A DNA stretch of 64,000 nucleotides, taken from contig NC_046677.1 in NCBI RefSeq assembly GCF_003369915.1, forward strand, positions 19,176,913 through 19,240,912, in the 5' to 3' direction. The notes below the pieces were generated by a model. The model had not been told where the DNA came from. It ran no database searches and worked only from the letters and a program-made list of their open reading frames with translations. Made by a program: the position numbers and the translations under genes. This document shows, piece by piece, positions 50,010-61,410 of this stretch. The DNA is from Drosophila miranda (Eukaryota; Arthropoda; Insecta; Diptera; Drosophilidae). How positions within the stretch are numbered: the first letter of the stretch is position 1; every line of letters begins with the position of its first letter.

Positions 50010-51350
50010 GTCTTCGGGTCCCAAAGATGAGATCGTATTGACCTCGAGGCAAGTGGTGGTTCATGTAGATCTGGTCATGTCCCTGCCTGTTCCAATTGAA
50101 CAATGCCCGTATCCCTGTGGCGTTGTGGTGCTGTACTGCCTTTCCTGCAGTCATATTGGTACCTTATACCTCTTGGAAATGAGGATGAGGTCCGGCTGGT
50201 GCGCGTTGATACTGAGTCCTACTTCGTCCACCCAATCACATATCTGTCTGAGTGGAGCTTCCTTGGACCCTTCCTTTCAAATCTCTTGATAAGGTCGTCG
50301 ACCACCAGATTCCACAGGGGTTACTCACCAGGACTCAACCCTGAGGTTTGCCTCTGTGTGCCTTTTTTATCTTTAGACTTTTTATCCAAAGCTTTATTGC
50401 TGGGTGTGTGCTGATCGCTTCAAGGCGATCCAATAAATGCTTCGGAGACACTCTAGTTCATATTTTTCAATGTTAAAGACGTTTTCGCTGGTAGCTACTA
50501 TCGAGTGCAGTGGCGGCTCCACCGATTTCCCTTTGGCGTAAGCATGCTGGTTAGTTGACATCAGTCCGCCTACCTCATTCCGGACGTGTAGATCCATAAC
50601 TAGTAGGTCTGTAGTCCTTGGGACTAACAAAGCACTTTCCTGGCTTTGGGAGGAAGACAACTCGCGAGGTTCTCCATTGGATAGGGAAATTGAATGTACT
50701 TAGACATGCCGAGTATATAACGGAAAGCCATGGGGTTGGTCGTTGTTCACATGCATCATGGTTGGTATTATTCCGACCAGGTGCTGTTATGCCCGCGAAG
50801 GAGTCTATAGGCCAGTGGATTTTCTTAGAGGCTAACAGATCTGCCGGTGGCTGTTGTTCCTCGGCAGCTAGGTGCTGATGCTTTTCGTCATTAGTGACCT
50901 CGTTGCTTCCTGGCAAATGAGCTTCTACTAGTGCTGTTATGGCAGAAGCCCGCTGTCTGTCATCCACCTTGAGTTGACTGTGTATGGTGGCCGGCTTGGA
51001 AATCAGGAGCAGAAGTTCCTCAACGAGTTTAGTCGTGCGTCGGGTTTTGTATTCCTCGATAATCTCTTCGTTCGCTTTTTTGGCAATCTTAAAGAACTCC
51101 TTGAGCTTTTTTCTTTGAAGACAAATAGGTCTCTGTTCCACTAGAGTGGTTTTAACCACTTCTAAGCTCTCGAGGGTGAGCCCGATGCGTAAATCCTTCG
51201 ATAGGGTCTTTATAAACTTCTCTATATCCTCCACAGATTTCACTGAGCTCGGATTGGTATCTGAGTAGGATCGGCCTTCGAGGACTCTCCAGCCAGATAC
51301 CAAAGTACCCTTTCCCGTTACGAGTCGTAAGACTGGCACGCTTGAAGAGG
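50010..51350 (-). mobile_element. LOA/R1-like non-LTR ORF2 remnant, minus strand
   Basis: The longest surviving frame (51339-50575, 254 codons) runs from the end of the endonuclease (GTLVSGWRVLEGRSYSDTN; the SDH catalytic triad is changed to SDT) through the basic linker to RT fingers (SRVVFLPKPGKCFVSPKDYR). Beyond a break, palm-region text follows toward 50020 (CVIGW, RKGPR..LH-like pieces). A related minus-strand copy lies at 2420-2995. Non-functional. Confidence 0.8.
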
Positions 51351-51354
51351 CTGG

Positions 51355-51540
51355 TTTTTCAAAACTTGGGAAAAGTCGAAATACATTTTTTCCTTGGGTA
51401 TTTTTTTAGCATAGGTACATTAATTTGGCGTCGTTTGCCGTTTGTCAAAATCTATGGATAAACGGCTGAGGTGCAGCCGTTTGATTAAATATAAGTTTCG
51501 CATTTTACGCCTAAAAATACTATTCGGTTTGTAGCAAACG
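51355..51540 (+). repeat. Satellite-related fragment between two non-LTR pieces
   Basis: Reads AAAACTTGGGAAAAGTCGAAA, CATAGGTACATTAATTTGGC, GTCGTTTGCCGTTTGTCAAA, ATCTATGGATAAACGGCTGAGG, TGCAGCCGTTTGATTAAA, the monomer core with a short deletion. It sits exactly between the minus-strand ORF2 fragment and the plus-strand LOA-like element. Confidence 0.8.
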
Positions 51541-51593
51541 TCGGGCAGTACGGAAAGGTCAGGGTAATCGGACTAAGGAGCGGTTTTCTTTAG

Positions 51594-52550
51594 CCCTTTC
51601 AGGCCAAAGCTGGCAAGGCCACAGCCAAGGCCCCAAGCAAGCGGCAACTCTCGGCGGAGGACACCGCCACACAAGTCCAACAGGCCAAGAGGACGAAGAC
51701 ACTGAGCAACCGCTCGTTTGCCGAGGTGGCGAGGGGAAAAACCCTGATTGGAGTCCTAGACAGGGGCTCTAAAGACGGGCAGATCCCTAGGGACAAGTGG
51801 CACCTCGTGGAAAACGAGCTCCAAGACCGTTTCCTCCAGGAGTTGGAGGAGAATGGAGGACCTCCGCCCAAGTGTGAGGACGCCGGGTGGCACCAAGGCA
51901 GGGTGAAAGCCATCGCCAGCCAAGATGCTCGCTCGGCGGCCCTCTACGCGAAGGCGGTAGCGTCGCTCAAGGAGGTCTACCCAGGAGCCCAGCTGGCGAT
52001 CGTGAAGTGGGAGGACATCCCCAGCAAGCCGAGGGCCAGAGCGTGGGTCTCGGCGAAGCCTGCAGAGCCGGATAAGATTCTCCGGATTCTGCAGGTCTGC
52101 AACCCCCACCTTCCCACAGCCGATTGGAAGGTGGCCAAGGTAGAGGAGAGCAACGGGCAGAGGCGCCAAATCATCCTCGTCCTGAACGAGGAGTCGGTCA
52201 GACTTCTCCATGACACGGAGGGCGCTGTGGACTACGGCTACAAGAAGGTAGTCGTAGTACCGTACAAGTCCGACTCCAAAGGCATGCAACCGATGGTCGA
52301 GCCAGACCTGGAGCCCCCGGAGATCCCTAGTATGGAGATCAAGCCTGCGGTGCCAGACGTGGCATCAGTGGTGTCGGATGACATCCTAGATGGTTACGTG
52401 TCAGACGTGAGCGATCTCACTAGGGATCTCAAGCACATCGGGGTTGCGGAGGAGCTGGACTCTTCGGAGAGCGACCACGACAGGACAATGGTGGAGGTGA
52501 ACCTCAGGAATGTCACTGATACTCCTGCAGATAAACCTCCACCATTGTAA
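51594..52550 (+). pseudogene. LOA-like element ORF1 (gag-like), 5'-truncated
   Basis: The frame is open from 51594 (TAG just upstream at 51591-51593) and from the first ATG at 51726; it encodes a charged RNA-binding-type protein as in LOA-clade ORF1. It starts QAKAGKATAKAPSKRQLS without its normal beginning, so the copy is probably 5' truncated near 51590. No CCHC knuckle is visible. The C-terminal acidic region (SVVSDDILDGYVSDVSDL) precedes the stop at 52550. It overlaps ORF2 by 41 bp in another frame, the layout usual for these elements. GC is near 60%, against about 35% in the surroundings. Confidence 0.82.
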
Positions 52551-53962
52551 GGCAGCATGCGCTGCTCTCCTGCTCCACCTAGCCAAGGGTGGAGCCGACA
52601 TAGTCCTCATTCAGGAGCCCTGGATCCTCGGAAACAGGGTCTCTGGTCTGAGGACTCCTGACTATAAGCTATACGTAGCTGACTCCGCAGGTAAAACTCG
52701 CACCTGCATCCTTGCAAAAAGAGATTTGCACTTATTTTTGCTCCCAAATTTCAGCAATGAAGACCAAACAGCAGTGATCCTCGAAGGCCAGGGGTGCTCA
52801 CTGAGAATCTGCTGCACGTACATGGGTCACGACCAACCAGACCCCCCTCCACAGGCGCTCAGGGCGCTAATCACAGACTGCGAGGCCAAGGACACCGGCC
52901 TAATCGCAGGGTGCGACGCCAATGCACACCACTGCCAGTGGGGAAGCACTGACACCAACGAAAGGGGTGAGTACCTTTTCAACTATTTACTGACCACTCA
53001 GATGGTCCTTTTAAATAGTGGGAGTGATCCCACCTTCATTATTAAAAACCGCAAGGAGGTCCTGGACCTCACACTTGCCTCTCATGAGTTACACGGGAAC
53101 ATCGTATCCTGGAGGGTCCTGGAAGAGCACTCCTTTTTCACTACCGAGACCAGCTCAATTTCGGAACCTTAGGCGGACAAACTGGGCTCGGTACTCAGAC
53201 CACCTCTGTCGTGTTCTCCCTGAGACTCCACCTGAGGAGGAGGGAAGCCAGGAAGCCAGGGAAGCCACGACTCATCTTGTTAAACTATTTACCGACGCCT
53301 GCAATAAGGCGCTCGATAAATCCTGCCCCTCTAGCAAGAGCAGAGGCCGGAAGAAACCTGAATGGTGGAATCCGAAACTGAGGGAACTCCGGAAAGCCTC
53401 CCGAAGACTCTTCAATAAAGCTAAGGCTGAAAACGCTGAGCAGAACTGGGCCGATTACAAGGCCAGTCTGTCAGTTTACAATAAAGAACTGAGGAAAGCC
53501 AAACGCGCCTCATGGCGTAAGTTCTGTAGCGACATTGAGAACAACTCGGAAGCCTCGCGCTTGCGCAAAGTTCTCTCGAAGACTACACCCACTTTGGGCT
53601 ACCTGAAGAACGCCGACCAATCATGGACAACGTCCAGCAATGAGTCGCTAAATCTTCTCCTTAACACCCACTTTCCCGGCTGCGATGAAAACAGACCACA
53701 CTACATCGCGGCTCCCTCCGTTGCCTCAAGTGTTATCATGAACCTGCTAAGCCAGGAGAACATTTCCTGGGCAATAAAAAGCTTCAAACCATACAAATCC
53801 GCGGGACCAGATGGCATCATCCCTGCCCAACTGATTCACGCTGGACAAAAAGACACTAATTGGCTCAAAAGGATATACGAGGGAATCTTCTCCCATGGAT
53901 ATATCCCGGAAACCTGGCTTCACACCAAAGTCGTCTTCATCCCCAAGGCAGGCAAGCCTTAG
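52510..53962 (+). pseudogene. LOA-like element ORF2 (endonuclease + start of RT), frameshifted and truncated
   Basis: AP-like endonuclease begins LLQINLHHCKAA, followed by DIVLIQEPW and GCDANAHHCQWGS. The expected SDH motif is lost in a frameshift between about 53125 and 53165 (first frame ends 53172, second continues to 53962). The second frame carries the basic linker (RKKPEWWNPKLRELRKASRR) and RT fingers (KSAGPDGIIPAQL, TKVVFIPKAGKP). It stops where the RT palm should begin: palm, thumb and RNase H are deleted. Confidence 0.88.
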
Positions 53963-54152
53963 CCTTGGCAGGCAAGTCCCAAGATGGGACTGCCCTTAAT
54001 TTGCAACAGCATGTTTCTCCACGGTTTTTTAGGCACTGGGAAGGGGCACACGCCCATGCGGCACCACAACGGACCTTCTACAGGTCCAAGTGAGCTTGGT
54101 AGGGTTTCATCACTCCCCCAGGCTACCGCCTGAACCTAACCTAACCTAACCT
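53963..54152 (+). mobile_element. 3' end of the deleted LOA-like element
   Basis: Directly after the truncated ORF2 comes noncoding sequence ending CCTGAACCTAACCTAACC, the same tail style as at 1921-1932 and 61396-61408. The element is thus an internal-deletion derivative of about 2.56 kb. Confidence 0.8.
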
Positions 54153-54231
54153 TCAGGCCTTTAACAGGGCTAGTAAATCATAGCGCCATTAATTTTGTAT
54201 TTCAATTTATATTCTTGAGGTTTTGAACTAG

Positions 54232-54996
54232 TGTGACCAAAGACTATACAATACCAAGATGTTGCATGAGCGACCAAAAAGCTGTTCTATGGCGGGTCCT
54301 AACATTAGGACCCAAAAGGCACGAGGGAGCGCGCGGGGTTTCAATTCCCTTTTCGCCTGTACTTCGTCTTTACCGCGACCCCGCTGCCCATCGGTTTCAT
54401 CTGTTCGGCAATGCCTTCACCAGCAACGAAATAATTCTGGACTCTCGAGCCTCAGCACCGTCGAAGCGGTGGTCGCGGATCGCCGATGTCTTTGGAGCGG
54501 CACAGTGGGACCTTTGGCCGTCTCAGCTTGCTAAATTAGTTAGTGAATATGAGTTCAATAAATATTTGCACACTGAAAAAATGTTAAACTTTGAATGCTT
54601 ATATCTCCTAAACTAAAACTATCTTGAAAATTCGATTGGAAAATTCTCTATTAGATGCGTACATTAAATTTATCTAAAGCACTCATACAATTTTTTGACT
54701 ATTTCGGCTGAGTCCCCACTGTGCCGCGCCAAAGACATCAGCAACCACGCTGCCCTACGGTTTCGGCACGCAGACACTGACATGCTTTTGTTTTTGTATT
54801 CTTTTTCTCGAGACACACCGACTCGACGCAGACCGAGGCATTGACGAAGCCGAGTAGCATTTCGGAGGCGAAGGTAGCGTAAAAGAGAATTGAAGTACTA
54901 GCCCCAAGCGCCCGTACCGTGAAGCGTCAAACGAAAATTGAAAAAGCATATGTTCCTCATGCAACATCTTGGTATTGTATAGTCTTTGGTGTGACG
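54232..54996. mobile_element. Foldback-type DNA element with about 280-bp inverted arms
   Basis: The ends share an inverted 35-bp match starting ACCAAAGACTATACAATACC (left from 54235, right reverse complement ending at about 54991). Further in, CGATGTCTTTGGAGCGGCAC (about 54483) is mirrored by GTGCCGCGCCAAAGACATCA (about 54720), so imperfect arms extend about 280 bp each side of a 200-bp AT-rich centre. No transposase frame survives; the GC-rich frames at 54233-54616 are arm sequence. No clear target-site duplication was found. Confidence 0.85.
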
Positions 54997-55747
54997 TAGA
55001 GAATTGATGTGCATTTGTATTTATTACTTGAAACCATTTTATTCCATTCATTCCATTCTTCCTCCCAGCAAGAAAACCATATATGTTCTCCTCCCGTACA
55101 TCCCAAATATCTGGGGTCCAAAAAGACGCAAAAATAATTTAATTTTTTCGAATAACAGCAACTGAGCTCGAAAGAGGACAATATGTGCTATATATACAAT
55201 ATATATCACTATTAGCGTCTAGCCGGAGACGTAGTTTTTTACATAGTTTTAAGGCCTTGCGGGCGAACTATATCTCTCTGTCCTACAGTCTTAATGCAAT
55301 AAAGGATATAAAGGTATTGAGCTACCTCTCCCTTCACCACAAATTTTTTCCGGTGAAATTTCTATGGAGATACAAAAAAATTAGCCATAAAAAGGGCACA
55401 AGCTGAATTGCTATGGTAATGGTGTCAAATAAATATCACCACATCTGTTGCAGTTAAAATCCGTTTTGCTGTATAAAATACCGTTTACTTCTCAGAAGGG
55501 GCAGAAAAGTGGAGAGCAGTGCAGAAAGCATCAATTATTTCGAAAAAGCAGAATATCCAGGAAAACCTCAACATGTTGCTTATTTTACATCAAAAATTGC
55601 ATTTAAAAAACGAAATAACGCAGACCTTGTTTAAATAGGGTATCATAGGCCTATGAAACGAAAAAAAACTCGGCGTTCCACTATTCACTGTTCCAAATCA
55701 ATGTAAACTTATTGATGCTATGTTAACGCCCTGCATATTCTTGTATT
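54997..55747. other. Spacer
   Basis: No gene. A short piece at about 55390-55425 resembles the MITE family of 23.9 and 40 kb. Confidence 0.35.
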
Positions 55748-56164
55748 GTGCTATTTATTCACTTTTATAAAATGAAGAAAGCAGGAGGTAAACCATCGCG
55801 TGACGTCCAGATCGGGAAGTTTCCGCCAAAGAGAATTCCTAAAGATGTCTTAAAGCGGACACTCGAAATTGCGTCTTCTTCAATTGATGAATTTTGGCTA
55901 AACAAAAACTGCTCATGCTCCCCACCTGCTAATTGTGAACTGTACAATGTCATGAATCGCTCGATCACCTATCAGAAGCTCAGTTTGTCTCGAAATTTCT
56001 CAATGGTGCGGGACTGGAAAAACGTGGAAAAAATTTTAACTTCTAACGTTTTTGGCGAGAGTTTACTGAAAAAAGGTTCCTATCCAATATTCTCAGAAGT
56101 AAGTGAATGTTTTTTAATGCAATTGAAAATGTATTGTATTGAAAGCAATTCCACGGAGCAGTAG
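55748..56164 (+). CDS. Unrecognised ORF, possibly one exon of a gene or a mobile-element ORF
   Basis: A 138-codon frame; an internal ATG at 55772 (MKKAGGKPSRDVQIG) is an alternative start. The translation has normal, non-repetitive composition: a basic first third, KRTLEIASSSIDEFW, then a cysteine-rich turn NCSCSPPANCELYN at about residues 56-69, and no transmembrane segment. At 56100 the sequence GAA|GTAAGTG is a good splice donor, so the coding part may end there (SYPIFSE) and continue in an unseen exon. The C.C.P.C pattern slightly recalls extracellular parts of DEG/ENaC (pickpocket) channels, but this is weak. A decayed transposon ORF is equally possible. Confidence 0.35.
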   Translation: MLFIHFYKMKKAGGKPSRDVQIGKFPPKRIPKDVLKRTLEIASSSIDEFWLNKNCSCSPPANCELYNVMNRSITYQKLSLSRNFSMVRDWKNVEKILTSNVFGESLLKKGSYPIFSEVSECFLMQLKMYCIESNSTEQ

Positions 56165-56173
56165 AAGCCGGCT

Positions 56174-56500
56174 TTATTTTCGATGTGATGCATTTAGTTT
56201 TGTGTTTTTTGTTAGTCTGCTCCCAAATTTCAAAAAGCCGCTGGTTTTATTGAGAAATAATGTAGCCCATAAATTATGCTTCCTAAACAAGATATTACAT
56301 TGTTTGGGCATGCTTTTAAATTCAACTTGTAATGCCAACTTTTGAAAAAAACGGAGGAGCGTGAAGGAGCTATAAGGCTGCCAAAAGCTGTCCATTTTTG
56401 TACAAAGAATAGTACTCGGAACAATCATAACTGCCTCCTCCTTTCCCATACAATTGGAGCAAGTTTCGCAGTTAAATCTTTTAATAGTTTTAAAAGTCAC
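56174..56500 (-). other. Unrecognised 108-codon minus-strand frame
   Basis: The translation (for example LALQVEFKSMPKQCNILFRK) is not low-complexity and contains paired cysteines (CETCSNC), but matches no family I know. It starts 336 bp after, and opposite to, the ORF at 55748-56164. Possibly transposase debris. Confidence 0.2.
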
Positions 56501-56544
56501 AGCCTACAAAATCGCTCATGGACACTAATTCAATGTTTTTATAC

Positions 56545-56940
56545 CAAGTACTCAACAAGAGTATTGGGGTAAATTAGATTTGTGGTGGAAGTGGATTCGT
56601 GAATCACCCAGAGGGAAGTGTTTTCGGCCTCATAGTATATTATATATTCTTGATCAGCATCAATGGCAAAGTCGGTATAGCAGCCTGTCTGTCTGTCCGT
56701 CTTCATAAGCGTCTAGATCTCGAAGACTATTAGAGCTAGAGCAACCAAATTTTGTATGCAGACACCTGTGTTATCACACTGTTACAAGGGTATTTCAAAA
56801 TTTCGCCCGCTCCCGTCCGCCTCCGCAAAGAACGAAAATCTGTGGCATGCACAGTTTTGAAGATACGAGAAAACTAAAGCAGAATCCTCGAAATTGGCCG
56901 TATTCAGCAGATTGCCGAATCAGGATTAGATTAGAAGAAA
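56545..56940 (+). mobile_element. DINE-1/INE-1-like element
   Basis: TATATATTCTTGATCAGCAT, CTGTCTGTCTGTCCGTC, CTAGATCTCGAAGACTATTA, GAGCTAGAGCAACCAAATTT, CACCTGTGTTATCACACTGT, CTGTGGCATGCACAGTTTTG: good consensus match in order, downstream of Maf1's 3' end. Confidence 0.9.
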
Positions 56941-57554
56941 CAAAACAATAAAATTGCAGAGGTAAGGCAACCAACGCCTTCCAAGTGTTTACTCATTCTG
57001 CAGTGTGTTGACTCGATACGTGCATCTTGAACACAAAAAGCTGGCGAAACACTGACATAGTGGATATACAATACAATACAATACAACAAATAAACTGCAC
57101 ACTTTGAGTTGTTAAAATATATTTACTTTCAGTACGCATCTTTAAGTCTAAAATTTGATAAGCCAAGGATGGACAAAAAGGCTAACACCGAAGCGAACAC
57201 CTAGCAAAAAAAAAAATAAAAGCTCGAAATTGTTCCAGAAATGAAATTTGCGGCATTGATTCGAAAGTATTTGTCCGCAGAAACTAAAAAATACTTTTTA
57301 AATTATCTATATTATTTTTGAATAAAGTATTATTATTAATATTTATAAAGTGTTTAAATCTCTACATTTTTGTTTTTCATTATTATTCCGCTTTCGTTAC
57401 GTACTCCCAGCATAACGTACACTTAATGTTCCAAAAATTTAACATTTTAACGCTCCCTGCCTTTTTGTACATACATATATAAGATCTATTAATCAATGAA
57501 CATGTTCTGGGAAAAGACGAAATGGCGATGAAACATTAATTGTGCTGAACTTCC
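56941..57554. other. Spacer downstream of Maf1
   Basis: AT-rich; a short ACAATACAATACAATACAAC repeat near 57066. The part next to 57555 is presumably the Maf1 3' UTR. Confidence 0.35.
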
Positions 57555-58550
57555 TCAATAAACATCCTCTTCCATTGAAAAGTCCGACGTTTCTCCAGCG
57601 TAAAGGGAGCTGAAATAAAAAATGTACAGTGTCTTATAAACGTAGAGGAGCGCGTGCACATAAGCTACAAAGCCGAACTGCCTGCTGGTCATGGTTATCT
57701 TCAGATAATTCCTGACGTCATATACATCTGCATGCATTTCCAGCCCAACAGGCAATTTTGCTATCAGCTCTCTGCATTCGCGCTCCCTGAGAGATTAGAA
57801 CATACTTTACGGCTCGACTTGTAAAAAATACAATACGTTTTAGCTTTTTGTTATAAAAAAAATAATTGAAAGACCACAAACAACCAGGTTCTCCGAATGG
57901 GTCAGAACTTAAATCTGGGTTGTAGCTATATATGTCGCATTCCGATAAGTTCACTTCATCGTCAACGGCAGACCACAGCGGCTGGCGCAAGACTTGATAC
58001 TGATCTCCCGCTAATGCTGATAGATTTGAATGAATGGAGTTCATGACCCATTGCAAAGACGGCTCTTTGCTGAACTCATGTGACTGAGAATATAGAAGAA
58101 ATATGACATTATACAGATTAAATAAACGAGAGAACTCTAATTTCCTTACCTTCGCATCCGAAAAATCATAGTCTGGCTCAAATGAAGCGTTTAGAGTGGC
58201 AATTAAGTAAAACAGAGTCTTGCGTGAAATAGTGTCGCACAAAATGATGCCCTCATCGCCCGAGTGGCTGTTGTTGCGACAAAAATTAGGTGAGAAGTCG
58301 GCTAGTGTTTGCGGGGGCGATAGAGCCTGAAGATCGTGCCCATGGGTTTCAGCCGTAAACCGCTTGTATAAAGCCTTGTCTGCTGCAACCATTTTGCTGA
58401 ATAGACATATATGTAAGTAATGTTTATCTGAATTGTTGCGGGTACATACCAGGAGTAGCTTTCGATACGTCCAAAGATTGTGATGCCGCTTGTATGTATA
58501 GAAAGTGCATTGTTGATGGCCTCAAAACGAGAACTTTCTAGTAGCTTCAT
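57555..58550 (-). CDS. Maf1: Maf1, repressor of RNA polymerase III
   Basis: Predicted 226-aa protein. Exons: 58550-58450, 58396-58150, 58083-57806 and 57609-57555, all GT-AG and in phase. The start [16 protein letters not shown] and GRIESYSCKMV match metazoan Maf1; [30 protein letters not shown] (in pieces), [13 protein letters not shown] and [37 protein letters not shown] are the diagnostic boxes. The last exon gives an acidic end ([11 protein letters not shown]) like the acidic tail of vertebrate Maf1. Maf1 binds Pol III and lowers tRNA and 5S transcription when nutrients are scarce, under TORC1-dependent phosphorylation. An alternative reading through intron 3 would stop at 57718; the GTATGT donor and the restored acidic tail favour the spliced model. 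An ATG two codons upstream (MIIMKLL) is less likely. Confidence 0.94.
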
Positions 58551-59640
58551 GATGATCAAGCAAGCAGTTGAAAATTTTATAACTTGTAGCTCCTATTTAA
58601 CACTGCTTCAATAACTTATTAGCATATTTAACAGAATCCAGCAATTGGCTCAAAAAACGATTTAAAAAGAGTTCGATCTTATACACTCTTGCGGTATCTT
58701 AATGTTTCTTGATTGATATGTCTCCAATATATGTTTTCCCCAGACAGGATAAGACTTGGATATTCTGAGCATGGTTTCCGGATGTTCTATGTTTATAATT
58801 CCCCTTCAAATGTGTTTTTGTTTCTTAATACTTGAGTACGCGTTGGTTAGTAAACACCTTGCAGCTTGGAGCAAATAAACTTTTAATCAATTTTAAGTTT
58901 TTTTAGTTTAATTATTTTCAGTTTTCTTTGTTATGGATTAATAAATTCACTTGCTTGTTATTTTTATTGGTTGATACCATTTGTGTAATCCGTGTAAGAA
59001 ACATGTATTTACATACATACATATGTATGTAAATAATCGAACTCGAGGACTACAAATAAATGGCTTTCGAGAAGTTTGTTTTTCTCTTAACACTAAAAAT
59101 ATTGACCAAAATCAATACAAATTGAAGTTTTAAATTATATTGGAAATTTTATAACTGTGTTCCTTTAGCAGATACATGGGATATATGTACATACATATAT
59201 CTATATATATATATATATAATATGTATATCTGTATAACAGTATTTGCAAACAAACTTTTAAATAATCTCATGCAACCTTACAATGCACACAAGTTTATAT
59301 TTTTAAACGAAGCCAAATTTTCTGATTTTAGTTTTCGAACAATTATATCCACAAAATATTAATCAAAGACGTATTACGTATATGTTCAAACATATATGTA
59401 TGTATATGAACATACGAATGACTCTCTACCAACAGAAGATTATTTTTAACTAGTTCATAACGGAACAGTTCATAAGTGTGACCGTATTTCAGCATAATTA
59501 CATCTTTGGCAAGACATCCGCTATTATTTTTATATGTTTTGACTATATTATATAGTTGGTTATAAAACCATATTTTACCTGGAACTCAGAGAGTATATAC
59601 ATATATTATAGCCTTATATGTGATACATTTATACATACAT
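58551..59640. other. Upstream region of Maf1, AT-rich, with microsatellite
   Basis: No gene. A (TA)n/(ATAT) microsatellite lies at 59196-59220, and ACATACATACATATGTATGT-type palindromes near 59010-59035 and 59385-59410. A near Ohler-motif-1 sequence (minus strand CGGTCACACTT) lies at about 59475-59485, too far from the gene to be assigned confidently. Confidence 0.4.
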
Positions 59641-59689
59641 ATCCCAATACATTATACATTAATCGCAATATCGGAATAGACGCGATGAC

Positions 59690-60225
59690 GCTGAGACGCA
59701 GAATGGGCGCTTACATTAGCAGACGTTGCTAAGAACGACTGCAGAACAAAATATCGAAAAATGTGTAAAATACAACAGCTCATTATTATGGCGCTATTAT
59801 TTTTGTGGTGGCTATCAAGACCTTTTCCGATTATTCGAAATCTGGCTTTTAAATGGCCAAACGCATTTTCCACCACTCGCCTAGCTTTGGAAAGGTTGTA
59901 GTTAAACATGCGCTGTTCCAAAGAGGCGACTGTGGAAACGGGTAAGGTTTCATCAGCTTTTTAGAAAACCTAAATGCCGAGTCCCCGATAAGCATTAGAG
60001 GGACGCTTACTCCGCTTATTTCTTTGGCATTCTCTTGGAGTAATGCCGATGCTTTGATCTGTTTTGCAAGGCTTGACTTCTGGTATATCATCGAGCCATT
60101 GCACCTTCCTGCACAGCCGATATTTACATATATAAATCTGTATCTACAAAGAATCTGATTTAAATAATTTAAAACATTAAACCAACTTGATAAACACATA
60201 TTTTTTGTGCAAGATATTTTCATAC
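59690..60225 (-). pseudogene. PIF/Harbinger-type transposase remnant
   Basis: Two minus frames. The first: RYRFIYVNIGCAGRCNGSMIYQ (split) then SGVSVPLMLIGDSAFRFSKKLMKPYPFP (split), the catalytic D region of HARBI1-like DDE nucleases. The second, after a frameshift near 59915-59930: FNYNLSKARRVVENAFGHLKARF and IGKGLD..HKNNSAIIMSCCILHIF, the final catalytic E region. The N-terminal half and the first D are missing, so it cannot encode an active enzyme. Confidence 0.88.
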
Positions 60226-61129
60226 CTATACTCCACTATGGGGGAATAACTGGGAAATTATCGGAACAGCAAAACCTTAGGGCAGCTGCCGTCTTTGTTT
60301 GGGCAACGCATAGTTTATAGTTATAATAGCGCAGATGGCATTGCGCTCAAGTTGTATGCATGTCTTTCGTAGTTGCGCTAGGCACTACAGCGATCAACGA
60401 ACTTCTCGTAACGCTTCGGCTTGGATCGCGAAGAATAAACATAATAAAGTATTTTTTGAATAAAATAAAAAAATGTAAACAACAATTTTGTTTTTTTCAT
60501 TTGGTACTGTCCTTATCTCCATGCCATACATCTCCTTCTTCAAAAATTCCGGGACCCAGGAATACCTCATGAGCCTTAATGGGATGTTTGGTAAATTTCG
60601 TGAAATAAAAACTATGCATCCCGTGGAAGATCCAATAACATTAAAATAAGAAATTTAGACGATATTGTCAAAGGTCATACCAAAAAAGTTTGCAAATGTT
60701 TTCATTTTATTCAAAAGCATACATTATTATGTTTACAATTTGTAATGATAAAAATGGAACTTCTTGAAAAATCGCGGCATACATACATCAAATATTTACC
60801 CTTTTCTCAGTATTCTGATATTTAAACAGGTCTTAACATTATATCCGAGCCTGAGAATAATCTTTAAAAGCATGCAATGAATTTAGACTTTAAATATGTA
60901 TGCTGCTTAAGTCAATTTAAGTCCAGAACTGTCAACAAGTGAGTGCAAGAATAAAAATTTCACGCTTTAAGCGAAAGTTTTGAAAAAATTTGTTCATTTT
61001 GAAATTCTGCATTTATTCATAATTTTGATTTAACACCAAATTACAAAAAATTTGAGTTTGCTTCGATGTTGCAGGAGAGACTTATTAGTCTCAGTTTTTT
61101 TTCAATTGATTGTATAATCCCATCTACTA
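60226..61129. other. Spacer
   Basis: No recognisable gene; AT-rich with short frames only. Confidence 0.3.
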
Positions 61130-61410
61130 CCGGAGGTGCACCTCCTCTGTATCTCTTCTGTAGCTTACCCGCTCTTATGGGAAGGCGACATCGTATAGTC
61201 GGAGGAGCCGTCTTCGATGACCTGGACAGCCTGGCGACCGTGCCGCTGGGGAAACTGGTACTCTTTATTGAGGCCTCGGGATGGTTTAAAAAACCTCCCT
61301 GATTAGAGGACACCATCACATGACAAGTATGGGCATCACAATGGGCAGATCTGCCTCCAAGTTATCTCGACTGCGGCCTAGCAGCCCTATATACCTAACC
61401 TAACCTATAA
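61130..61410 (+). mobile_element. LOA-like non-LTR 3' end
   Basis: Plus frame SLPALMGRRHRIVGGAVFDDLDSL (split) ... KLVLFIEASGWFKKPP stops at 61302. It parallels CPALSRRRLQHLGSAFLHDISEM...ANFVRASGW at the end of the element at 1-1933. The 3' UTR ends ATACCTAACCTAACC, the LOA-like tail. It is a short, 5'-truncated insertion. Confidence 0.75.

Noticed and set aside
54126..54152. CCTAACCTAACC runs that look telomere-like (also near 1921 and 61396)
   Set aside because: They end non-LTR element 3' UTRs each time; Drosophila telomeres do not use such repeats.
59196..59220. AT microsatellite as a replication or attachment signal
   Set aside because: Such runs are common in fly intergenic DNA; nothing else nearby supports a function.
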